The notes beneath the pieces were generated by a model, which saw only the letters and a list, made by a program, of their open reading frames with translations, was not told where the DNA came from and searched no databases. This document shows positions 25,739 to 37,561 of a stretch of 64,000 nt of DNA, piece after piece; the stretch's first letter is position 1, and the number at the start of each line of letters is the position of its first letter. The position numbers were made by a program, and so were the translations under genes. Source of the DNA: Cymodocea nodosa. Its lineage: Eukaryota > Streptophyta > Magnoliopsida > Alismatales > Cymodoceaceae. The stretch spans positions 9,635,501 through 9,699,500 of the forward strand of contig CM072342.1 in the NCBI GenBank assembly GCA_036874045.1, in the 5' to 3' direction.

Positions 25739-27592
25739 TGTTCGTGTTTTCCCAACACTACACTAGAAAAACTTGGATTTGTTACTTCTATTTTTACTTA
25801 GTTAATTTATCTTTATGCCTATTCTTTCTTTTAGAAGTAAACAAACAACCTTTAATACAATTTAGATATTAATTCCAATTTGTACTTTAACTGCAAGTGC
25901 ACAATGTCTATTGTATCAGTGTGCAAGTACAGGTCGATCTCATAGGGAATTGCTGACAAATTTAAGAAATGTTTGATTGTGAACAATTCAAATTTTTATT
26001 AAATAAGCACTCCGTTGAGTTACAGTTAACTCAACGGACTAAGTTCGTTGAGTTATGGATAACTCAACAGACTATCCTCGTGGACTTAAGTTAACTCCAC
26101 GAGCCTGTCTCTTCTTTATAATACTGCTAATTACAGAGGAATTCGGCCAACCATTGGGCGATTCCACAGATTGTAAATAACATCAATTAAGCTTTTTAAT
26201 GCTAGTTAACATTGGATTTATCATTATGCAATACTAACATTCAGATGATTCAAATAGTAACCATTAAAATCTTTAAGTTGTTTTGTACGAACCAATTTCA
26301 ATAAACTATAAAATTAAAACTAACATAAAACAATCATAAAATTGATACAGATAACATTAATCACGATACAACACCAACAATACAACACTCAAATACAACA
26401 TACAAACAAAGATAAATTGTTTTTGGTATTTTTGGTTTGATGTGATGGGCGAAAGGTGAAATGTAAAGTAATTTCACTTGATAATAAATACTTCTAACAC
26501 TACTTGCAACGCGATTACACCACTTAAAATTGAACCACTTACAATTCTGTCTCCTCTCCTTATAGAATCACGAGTCCAGAATTGCAAGATGATCTCCTCT
26601 TTAGCATAAAGGCATCAACCCGAAGCCAAGGCTAAAAGCTTTACGATCTCTTGAAATATGAGTCAGTGCTTGGTGAAAATGTCTTCCCTTCCCACGACGC
26701 GATCACTCCTCACAATGGTTGTCAGGCACTGTGTTTGGCTCAGAATCGACCCGACATCAGGCAAGTATCCTCACAGACCTCCGATGATTGGTGATTATGG
26801 TGGTGATACGATGGTTGGTGTGATACTTCGGAGAATCGCCGATACTGTCTACAGAAAGCTCGATGCTCCTCCTTTGTATACACTGGTCGTCCATTGATCA
26901 CACTCTTTCTTTTTTTTCTTCTTTTCTTTTATATTTCTTCAGTGGTAACTGCTCCTGCTTGAATGGTCGGTTGGATTTCCTTCCTTCAGATCAACGGCGA
27001 TGATTTCTTTCTCCCTACGCGATTGAATTCCTGCGTAATACGTGCAAACGTGGTTTTTCCTTCCAACTGTATGTTCCTGCAACTGCTACAGTGGCATATT
27101 AGAAAATATATAGTCTGTGGAGTTACAGATAACTCAACGGACTTCTATCATTGATTTAACTATAAAACACGTGCAAAAATAACAACTTAAGTTTATAACG
27201 CTAACCTAATGCGTTGCCTTAGTGTATTTTCATGTAACTCAACACGTGCAATTATACTAACTTAACGAGTTATAACGTAAGTAAATCTACTAGCTCTCAA
27301 CACGTGTCAGTAGCAGTTTAAACATAAAATAACATTCTAGAGAGTTACAGGTATAACTATCCGATGCTTAGATGCATTTTCGGATACTTAAGAATTTCAC
27401 AACCTACAATTTACCGACATTTCATAAATGTACTAAATTAACATTAATTCCCCAAAATTAAGCAGATTCTTCAATTAAAGCATATAACAGTGCAATTATA
27501 ACATAATGGCTTAATTCTCATATGATAAGCTAAATATTATGCAATTAACCATCATTTAACCGTTAATAATATGCATTTTTTCATTCTAAACA
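25739..27592 (-). mobile_element. Solo Athila LTR in reverse orientation inside Athila B pol
   Basis: A single LTR, TGTTCG...AAACA in plus-strand reading, with flanks ATGCT (25734-25738) and ATGAT (27593-27597), one base different from a perfect 5-bp duplication. The RNase H coding sequence resumes directly after it. Length is 1854 bp. It carries the motif arrays, the 3' conserved block (25880-25950) and polypurine-proximal end in reverse. A solo LTR forms by recombination between the two LTRs of a full element. Confidence 0.9.
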
Positions 27593-27597
27593 ATGAT

Positions 27598-29136
27598 CAA
27601 GTTAATTACACAACTACTGGAAAAGAATTATTAGCTATTGTGTTTGCTTTAGAAAAGTTTAGATCATATCTGATTGGAGCTAAGGTAATAGTATACACGG
27701 ATCATTCAGCTCTAAAACATCTAATAAAGAAAAAAGAAACTAAACCTAGATTGATTCGATGGATATTATTATTACAAGAATTTGATCTAGAAATTAAAGA
27801 TAAAAAAGGTTGTGAGAATGTAGTAGTAGATCATTTATCAAGATTATAAATAGAAAAATCAAATATTGAAATTAAGGATAATTTTCCTGATGAACAATTA
27901 ATGGCCATTAACACAATGCCTTGGTATGCAGACGTAGTTAATTACTTAGTTACTAGTTTAACAGCTAAGGATTGGAATAGACAAGATAAGAAATTGTTTT
28001 TCTCAAGAGTAAAATATTACTATTAGGAAGACCCATACTTATTTAAGAAATGTCCTGATCTGGTTTTAAGGAGGTGTGTTCCAGAAACTGAATATCCGAG
28101 CATATTGTCTTTCTATCATGACCAAGCTTGTGGAGGACATTTTGGTTCAAGGAAAACTACTGCAAAAATTCTACAATGTGGGTTTTATTGGCCAACACTA
28201 TTCAAAGATGCTCATAAATATTGCTTAAGTTGTTTAAGATGTCAACAAATAGGAAGAATATCAAAGAGAAATATGATGCCTCTTAATCCTATTGTTGAGG
28301 TTGAAATCTTTGGTGTGTGGGGAATAGATTTTATGGGTCCATTTCTTATGTCTAATCAATTTAATTACATATTGTTGGGGGTGGATTATGTATCTAAATG
28401 GATAGACGCTATTCCTACAAAAAGTAATGATAACAAAGTGGTAATACAATTTATAAGAACAAATATATTTGCTAGATTTGGAATACCTAAAGCTATTATC
28501 AGTGATAGAGGAACTCATTTATGTAATAGAAGTTTTGAAGCCTTAATGAAAAAATATGGAGTAAACCACACAATTGCAACATCATATCATCCGCAAACAA
28601 GTGGACAAGTAGAAAGTGCAAACAAACAAATTAAATTAATCTTGGAAAAAGTAGTAAATTCTACTAGAATACATTGGGCTAATAGATTGATAGATGCACT
28701 TTGGGCTTATAGAACTGCTTATAAAACGAGCTTAGGTACGTCACCTTTTAGGCTAGTATATGAAAAAAGTTGTTATTTACCTATTGAAATAGAACATAAA
28801 GCTTATTGGGCATTAAAAACTCTGAACACTAATTTAAATCAAGCTGTTGAAAATAGGAAAATGCAACTAATTGAATTAGAAGAATTTAGAAATGAAGCTT
28901 ATTCGAATACTGTAAGAGAAAAAGAAAAAATTAAATTTTGGCATGATAGAAAAATTATTCTTAAAAGTTTTGAAATAAGACAAGAAGTATATCTTTATAT
29001 GACTAGACTTCATAACCATCCAGGAAAATTGAAATCTAGATGGGCAGGGCCTTACATAGTTAGAAATGTTTATCCTTATGGAGCTATTGAAATTGAAAAT
29101 CCTAAAAATCAAAATATATTTAAAGTAAATGGATAA
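27598..29136 (+). mobile_element. Athila B RNase H and integrase remains
   Basis: RNase H continues ([10 protein letters not shown], then VVVDHLSRL), followed by integrase. The longest open stretch (28105-29136) holds the zinc-binding [11 protein letters not shown]...CLSCLRCQQ, the catalytic blocks DFMGPF and SDRGTHLCN, TSGQVESANKQIK, and a C-terminal RWAGPYIVRNVYPYG motif. This is the best kept pol segment in the window, but the element as a whole is broken. Confidence 0.85.
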
Positions 29137-29834
29137 AGACTTAAACCTTTTCTAAAAACACCAAAAAGTTCCTTTGGAATTATAGAAGAAGTCAGAGTAG
29201 AGGATTGCTTGAGCTTTACTTAGTAAGAAATCAGTTTTATAAGTAGTTCTATAATTTTCATATAGAAAAAAAAAAACATTAAAAATATATATAAAACATA
29301 AAAATCGTTGCGATTCAATCGATTAGATCCATCGGTATGACCAAAACATAAAAAAATATATGAATATTAATTTTCAGAAAAAATTTTGATTTTACCGAAA
29401 TATAATATCAGTTCAATCGAAATAAAAATTAAAAATAAAAAAATAAAATATATATATATTTAGGTTTGACTGAAATATAGTATCGGTTAAATCGGTAACA
29501 AAATAGAAAAACTATTCTCTGTAATATTTTTATTATTATATTTGCTTGTACAGGGAGTCTGTTGAGTTACACTTAACTCAACGAGCTTACTTTGTTGAGT
29601 CTTGAGTTAGTCAACGAGCTTATTCTATTGAGTTAACTGTAACTCAACGGAGTACTGTAGCTAGGACCACAGATAAAATAGTAATAGTTGGTTCGGGAAA
29701 TGACCCGATTACCTACCTAAACTTAGGGCTTATTTAAACTAAAACCTAAGGTTTTGGGGGTATTATCTAGCAAATCATTTAGAATCTAGAACAATAGCAA
29801 TTAGAGTGATTCCGTGCTGTTGTGTAACTCCACG
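29137..29834 (+). promoter_or_regulatory. Athila B spacer between pol and env-like ORF
   Basis: It is the counterpart of 6769-7386, with imperfect TTTGACTGAAATATAGTATCGGTT type repeats (about 29330-29495), GTTGAGTTA and TAACTCAAC motifs (29560-29660) and TATTTAAAC at 29731-29739, 96 bases before the env-like ATG. A promoter for the downstream ORF is inferred from its conservation. Confidence 0.5.
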
Positions 29835-32055
29835 ATGAGGAAGATAACGCTTGAATTCTGGGAAGAGGTAGTGGACACCGCACAGTTTCTGAAGGAATCT
29901 GAAGAATGGCACACGAGGCAGAAGATCAGAAATACAACAAGAGAGAAAGAGCTACAAAAGGTAGAATCAGAACTCTTTAATTTGAGAAAAATTTTGGTTG
30001 AGTTAGAAATATAGATACCGCAGATAATGGAGACACGAATTAGAGTGGCAATTGAAATTGCATTAAGTAAAGAAAGAAAGATACGGCCAAACAATGAAGT
30101 AGCCCTAGAATTAATCCAACGTAAGTCCCAACTCTAGTTCAAAAGACGAATCTGTAGACGATCTAAATGGGTGATCTAGGACCAAGAAAGGAAAGAAAAT
30201 GAACAACGAGTGGCAACTGAAGGACAAGAGGAGACGACTGTTGAAAGACCTGTTCCTAAGGAACAGTAGTTAGGACCTTCAGTTCCACCATTTAAGTCGT
30301 TGGCACAGGTAGAAATGATGGGGCCTTCGATTGAAGAAGAGAAAAGAGAATTTGCAGAATTGGTTCTAGTTCGGAAGAACCAAGGAGAATCCGAAGATTT
30401 GGTAGTGGCTAAAGCACACCTAGTGTTTAATGCACTTTACAAAAAGAGGGCTGCAGAAAAGTTGAAAGCCCAATATAAAATCAAATTGGAACAATATCAC
30501 GAAGCTACTGCTAGAACTGCTACCAAATCTGCTACAAAAGAAGCTAAAGCTGGTCCTTTGAGACCAGTAGTTATAAAAAAAGTTAAACAGGAAGTACCAG
30601 TACCTGTGGCTCGAAGGCCTGCAGAGCCTATTTTTGTGGATTTAATTTTAGAAGATGAAGAGGAAGAACAGGCACAACTAATCAGAAAAAGGAAAGGAAA
30701 AGAAAAAGTGCCTGAATATGAGGAAATTAAATCTGAAGTACCAATTTTTACAGGGCCTGTGGAGTAGATTTTTATTAACCTAAGGAGGAGTAGGAGGAGC
30801 AAAGAAAAGAAGAAAATCAGGCTGAAATTAGTCTGTAGCCTATACAAGAAGAAACAGAAATTAGGGCAGAAACTGAATTGCCCGTGACTCCATCCCAATC
30901 TATTACAGAATTAGAAAGAATAGTAATAGAACAGATTGGTAGTCAGGAGGAGCAAGAAAGTGAAGAAAATGAAGAGGCTGAAAGAAGCCATTTGAACAAA
31001 AATAATTTCACAGATTCCACTGAAGAATAAGAAACTCTTCAGCAATTTATGGAGAGAATTCAAGACAGAGTGGAGAGTTCTACCGACTCACCACCACAGA
31101 CAAAAACAAAAGCAAAAATCCAGGAATCTAAAGAGAATGTTCAAATGCAGCCTATGCTAAAGGAAGATCAAGAACAAACCCCTCAAGAGCAACAAAGTCA
31201 CCTTCCTAACCCGACTGAAACAACAACTTTGAATGAAGTACATTTTTGTAGTCAGGAAGCTTATACCAAATACCAAGAAATAAGGGGTTACGATATTATT
31301 TACAGTAGACCAGTAAATTGGGATGGAATGCAAGAAATCAAAGAATTATTTGAATTCCAAGGTCTACTGCAATTTATATCTCAAGAAAGAGGGCATGTAG
31401 TATATGAAAATTTAGTGCCCTGTTTCTATGCAAATTTGAGAGAAAGAGAAGGAGGATTAATTTCAAACGTGGAGGAAGCTGATGTAAAGATAACACCAGA
31501 GCTTCTGCACAATATTTTTGGTTTAAAGAATGAAGGAATAACAATTTTGGAAGATACAACTGCCGTTGAGTGGACTGAATAGGAAATCAAGGATTGTTTA
31601 GCTATCAATCCTAGTGTGCCATTATTAAATAGATTGAAGCATTTAAATGGTAAAGCACACATGGTAGCTAACATTCTGATTAAGAATGTCTATCAATGAC
31701 AGGGCCATGACATAGAATTAAGTCAATTTGTCAAATGGGCCACATATGCAGTTGTAAATAAGATCCAAATAAATTGGTCTGTAGTTTTAATCTCCAAGCT
31801 GAAAACAGTGAAGAAGAAATTATTTTATAGAGATTTGATTCCACTACTGATGGTGGACTATATCGATTTCACTAAATGGACATCAAAAAGGATCAGATCA
31901 AGAACCATTTCAGTGAAAGAATACAGAAATTTTGTAGCTACAGAACTAGCTGTACCTTCTGGAGGAATTACATGAGCAGTAGAGAGGATTAATCAATTGA
32001 GCTTCAATTAGAAAAACTCCAAAAGGAAGTAGATGAACTTAGGCATAGAGATTAA
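29835..32055 (+). mobile_element. Athila B env-like (extra) ORF region
   Basis: The second copy of the env-like region, better kept than in Athila A. It starts MRKITLEFWEEV. Open stretches include 30300-30767 (charged, Lys/Glu-rich, coiled) and 31049-31582, which ends with the conserved block: IIYSRPVNWDGM, FEFQGLLQFI, CFYANL, HNIFGLKNEG. It resembles the 'putative plant transposon protein' family and has a homologous counterpart in the SIRE element at 37562-39828. The C-terminus has the coiled coil seen in the other copies. It is broken, with several breaks. No function is known to me for this protein. Confidence 0.7.
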
Positions 32056-33144
32056 ATTGTATTGTTCGTCTAATTATGTAAAACTATATGAAATTGTATG
32101 ATGTACTTGTATTATAATTGATTCATATTAATGAATGTAAATTTTTCAGATGCAATTCTCATACGTGTTTTGAATGTGAAATGAATGGAAATTACTGAAT
32201 ATTATGTTATTGTGAAACTTTATGAATGAATATGTAACAGATTTACAATTTATTGAATAACAAGATAACTACTTAAAAATTTCTGCATGTTATAAGGTAA
32301 AAGGTAAATTCTGCATAACATAAAATGACCTACAAGTTAAATCTTTATATAAGATTTAGATTTAAATGAATTTTAATCAAAATGATGCATTAATGACATA
32401 GATTTAACTTTATTACATTTAGCAGAATTAAAAAAAAAAAAAAAAAACAGAGAGGAACTTACGAGAGTAAAACATAGAAGTTGCTAAGTGTTAACTCAAC
32501 GAAGTAAGTCCGTTGAGTTAACCTTAACTCCATGAGGTCATTAATATAATATAAGGTCACTTCGTTGAGTTATCTGTAACTCAACGAAGTTAGTCCTTGG
32601 AGTTAGCAACAGTAACCGACTGTGTTCCGTTGAGTAATCTATAACTCAACGAGGTTAGTTCGTGGATTAAGCAAAACAGTTATTCTTTTAACCACGAACA
32701 AAGCTTCGTCGGTTTAGCAGTTACCAAAATTTGAAATTAGTAGTGGTACATGTACCCATATAAACAGGAACCACGATACACGTTGTAAGAACATAGATTT
32801 ATATAAAATAGAATGTTATTTATGAGTTACCAGCACTTTTAAAAGAAAGGAGAAGGCGTTGGAGGAACTGGAAGGAGAAGCAGCTGATTCAACTTCATCC
32901 GACAACAAATATTTATAGAATGGAAAGCTTCAGACTGGTATGTAATTAATCTTCTGCTATTTATTTATGAGCACATGGACTCGTTCTCTAAGCACTAAAC
33001 GATTAGTAAGAACACCTACCTAGGAATTTTCATTGTAGAGGAGTAATGAAAAATTTTCTGAACTGAACTTTAACGAAATTCTTTGGGGTGTAGCTAACCT
33101 TTCATTAAAAGAGAATGTAGAGATGGCTACTCCAATAGAAAAAC
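32056..33144 (+). mobile_element. Athila B 3' region, first part
   Basis: Non-coding; collinear with 9562 to about 10340 of Athila A, including GTTGAGTTA motif arrays at 32490-32660. From about 32810 to 33144 I find no match to Athila A and no gene. A GGTATGTAA donor-like sequence at about 32938 is also present in Athila A at about 11081; splicing there is only a possibility. Confidence 0.6.
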
Positions 33145-35974
33145 TGTGGAGTATTTTTGTTTAGATGATGTGTGCTGAATGAAAATAATCATATTTACTC
33201 AATTACTATTGCTTGTGAAAAGAAATTAAAATCATCAATTAATACAGAAAAAGCTTACTGATATAAATACTTGTCTGTATTGGATCTAAAGTTAATAACT
33301 AGTCGTTTCATTGCATTAATTTCTCATTTAGCTAAATGTTAAGTTAACGTGTGTTTTTATTGAAAAACATGATATGTTTTAATGTTATATCTTCTGTATC
33401 ATGAACAGTGCACGTTTAGACAACTCGTTAAGTTAGAGTTTTGTTTGTATAGAGGTCACGTGAGAACTCGTTAAGTTAGAGGCTTAAAGGTTAAAATAGG
33501 TCACATGATAACTTGTTAAGTTAGTGAGTAAAAGAAGAGACGAACTCGTTAAGTTAGTGTTATACATGTGGTGAAATTATAAGTTACGAATGTTGTATTG
33601 TATCACGTAGAAAAAGTTTTACAAGAAAAAGGCTTTGAAGGTCACTTGGGATGACACGTCTAAAGAGTCTGAATCTAAGGAATCAGCATCAAAATCTTCA
33701 CATTCAGAAGGAGAACAAGAGTTAGGAGACATTGCTCATGTGTGCTTCATAGCAGATGAGTCTGAGGTAATATCTGATCCTTAAAGTCATTCAGATTTCA
33801 ACTTTAATGAATTATTATGTGCTTATCATGCATTATTACAAAAACTTAAAGTATGTAAACTGGAAAATAAGAATATTAGAAAATCTTCATCCATTATGGA
33901 AGAAGAAAATTGTTTCCTGTCTACTACTTTAGAAAAGTTTAAATGTGATAATGAAAATCATGCTAGAGATTTGCAAAAATTTAGATTTAATGAATGTATC
34001 TTGCATGAACAAATACAGAATATAAATGCTGAAAAATTAAAGATAGAATCTGAAAATGAAATGTTGAGAAACAATATAAATGAACTTGAATTAGAGATAG
34101 AAAAATTAAAACTGAGAGAGCAAGATTTAAATTCTACCTTTGAGAAATGGAATTTAAGTCAAACTAAGTTAGACAAACTAACTAGTACTCCTGCGGTGTC
34201 TTATAAATTTGGGTTAGGATTTGATTATCCTGAATATCCTGAATCTCAAGCCAATAAAGGATTTATTAGTTGTAGTTCAAGTAAATCTAAGACTAAAATT
34301 CCTTTCATTATGAAACAAGGTAATAAATATGTAGAAGTAGGTACTTTAAGGGATGAATCATGCAGTAATAATATAAATCAATGTGATTTGTCAAATTGTA
34401 CTTCTAACATGACTATAAATGTTTCTAAAAATCTTGTTTCTTGTTCTAGAAATTCAGTTTCTAATGTTTCTAAAATTTCAAACAATTGTAGTAAATTGAA
34501 ATTTCAGAAACCTAAGCATGTAATTCAATACACTGGTATTAGACCAATTACTCATTCTACATGTGATAAAACTAAAAATTCTTGTGTAGAAAAAGATTTT
34601 GTATGTACGGAAAATGTTAATACAAGTACAAAATCTTGGTATGAACTTATTGAAATGTATAAGCATGACCAAAATAAATTAACATCTGATAAAAATATGT
34701 TTGGTCTTGATTATACTACATCTGAAAACAAAAAGAATGATTGCAAAAGCAATAATGCTATATGTGAGTATGAAGCTAATGATAAATCAATAGTACTTAC
34801 AACTAATAAGAATATAAATGATAATATTAAACTATTTTTAAACAAAAAGAAGAAATATGCGTTTAATGAACTTGGTCCTCAACAACATTGGGTACCAAGA
34901 AAAAGTTTTTCTTAATTTGTGTTGCATGAGGAAACAACATCAAAATGGATCTTGGACAGTGGAGCATCAAGTCACATGACCGGACAAAAAAGTCTATTAC
35001 AAAATTTTACAAATACCATGAAAGGAAGTGTAACATTTGGAAACAAAAGCAAAGATAAAATCATAGGTATGGGCAATGTTCAAATAACTCCTACTTGTGT
35101 TATTTCGAATGTACTATATGTAGAAAACCAAGGATTTAATTTGGTGAGTGTCATAAAAGATAAAGGTATATTTTTAAATCAAGAAAAATATGCAGATGAA
35201 ATGCTTAAGAAATTTAATTTTAATAATACAAGGATTCGAGGAACTCCTATGAGTACTACTTTAAAGTTAGATATTAATGACATAGGAAAATCCATAGATC
35301 AAAGAAAATACAGAAGTATGATTGGTTCTTTACTTTATTTGACTACTAGTAGACCTGATATTATGTTTGTTGTGTGTGTTTGTGCTAAATTTCAATCTAA
35401 TCCTAAAGAATCACACTTAATTGCAGTTAAAAGAATATTTAGATATATACAAGGAACTAAAAATTTTGGACTGTATTATTCTAAGGATAGTTCAATAGAT
35501 CTTATAGGATATACTGATGCTGATTATGCAGGATCTAAATCTGATAGAAAGAGTACCAGTGGCACATGTCAATTATTGGGAAATAATTTGGTGTCATGGT
35601 TTAGTAAAAAGCAAAACTATGTAGCACTTTCTACTACAGAAGCTGAATATGTTGCTGCTGCACTGTGTTGCACTCAGATTCTGTGGATAAGGCAAATTTT
35701 AGAAGATTTTGGATTATCTTATGATACAACTAAGATTTATTGTGACAGTAGTTCTGTAATAAATCTTTCTAAAAATCCTGTATTACATTCAAGAGCAAAA
35801 TATATAGAGGTTAGACATCATTTTCTAAGAGATAACGTAATTAAAAGAAAAATTAAATTAGAATTTGTGTCTAGTAAAAATCAATTAGCTGATATATTTA
35901 CAAAACCTCTAAACGAAAATACATTCTGCAACATTAGATTAAATTTAGGTATTTGTAGGCTATGTGATGTATAA
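33145..35974 (+). mobile_element. SIRE-type Ty1/copia sequence, 5' LTR and gag-pol part
   Basis: LTR sequence at 33145-33608 matches the LTR that begins at 40314 (about 3-4% different by eye). The gag-type part follows: an acidic, Ser-rich stretch and a long coiled coil open from 33896 to 34915, typical of SIRE gag C-termini. The open stretch 34919-35974 has the protease block WILDSGASSHMTG and RNase H blocks (GYTDADYAGS, ALSTTEAEYVA, QLADIFTKPL). Integrase was not recognised. The element is broken; about a handful of breaks are evident. Confidence 0.8.
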
Positions 35975-37120
35975 AATGCTTAAACTCCATATAAAAAGAT
36001 AAATATTATTGATGATGTTGTTCACCTCATAGATATTATATACTTATTATAAATATCTAATGTAATATCTAAACTGCTGCTTAAGATACTATGTATTTAT
36101 TGTAAAATCATAGTAGTATCTTATTGATTTTTAAGTAGTTTATCAATTTTAATAGTTTTTACGATTTTAAGTGGAAGTGTAAATGAAAAATATTAAATAC
36201 TTCTGACATTCTGAAATTTTGATTAAATGTTTTATTTGAATCAAGGAAATGCATATGATCATGCATAAATTTGACTTTATTGATTAAACTTGTAGAATAA
36301 GTTATATGTAACTCATCTTAAACTATTAATCAAAAGTATAAGCTTATTGAAACTGATTCATATTCTCAGTACAATCATAGAAGTAAAAATTGTATGAGAT
36401 TTGTGTTTTATTGCATCTGTATAAATGGAATACATATATACTGTGCTTAAAATGAAAAGTGTTTACAAAGTAAAAATCTTTGAGAGTTTATTGATCAGTT
36501 TGATCACGAGCCTTTTGTAGTTGAGTAGATAGGTAGGTAAGGATTGTTGTCCTGAAAAAGGATTCTTTAAATCTGGCAACCTAAGGTCCTGGTCAGATCT
36601 GGGATTGTTGACTGAAAGCTCATTACACAAGTGCATTAGAAAGCTCTTGTATGATTCAAGCTTTTGCAAACTAACTTTTAAAGAAAATTATCAATATTTA
36701 CTGTTTTGAAAAGAAAAAGTTGTTTCATTAATTACAGATATCTTTGAATCGCATATAGTTTATACCAATATGACTACTGATTTATTGAATCAACATTAGT
36801 ACTTTTGAAAACGTTTATTTGAGATACATTCTTTTATTCTCCTTGAATTAATCAAATTGAGTTCAAAGTTGTGTTTTGATTCATATACAGTAGGAATTGA
36901 TTTTGGAAATCATTTTTGATGATGTCAGGATAACGGAAGTCTTTGAAAAGAAAATGTAAAAGTATAGTTATACTTAACATCTATTGTCACTACAAGTATA
37001 TTTTGTATTTTGATTGAATATATTTGAAGTATATTTGTAGGGGGAGGATTAACAATGTCAAAAACAGATTAATATAATTTAGAATACAAATCTTAGTTAA
37101 TCTAAATTAATGTCCTCTAA
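35975..37120 (+). mobile_element. Athila-type 3' region between two SIRE parts
   Basis: Non-coding. From about 36090 it matches Athila A at 11400-12480 and, in reverse, 60740-61690. The clearest shared part is 36480-36690 (TTGAGAGTTTATTGA..., GGATTGTTGACTGAAAGCTC, GATTCAAGCTTTTGCAAAC). It is missing elsewhere in Athila B, and its order within B is right, so it is probably B's own 3' region caught between two SIRE pieces. Confidence 0.6.
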
Positions 37121-37561
37121 AAATCTTGATGAAATAATTTAAAAAGACAAATAAACTATTTTAGATTCAAAAGACAAAATGTTTAAATAGTTTACAATGT
37201 TCTCAAGATAATGTTAAGTTTAGTTGTGTATTGTTCTCGGAAGGTTTCAATTGGAAGCATCCAAAACTTGTTTAAGTGTACTAACTAGACGTTATGTTAA
37301 ATAAGGTAACGTGTAAAACTACCTCTAGACAGCGTTTTACTCGTTAGGTTGGTTAACTCAACGAGTTATACTTGAATATTTCGGGTACCTTGATTGAATA
37401 AACTTTATTCAATATTTATTTAATTTCTAAACTCGAGTTCTCTTCACGTTGAGTTATACGTCTAAAAACCCTATTTAAACACTTATTACACGGGGACTTA
37501 GGTTATTTGTAAACTTTGTCAAGAAAATCTTTCACGCTTGTTGCTGTTACAACCTGCGACA

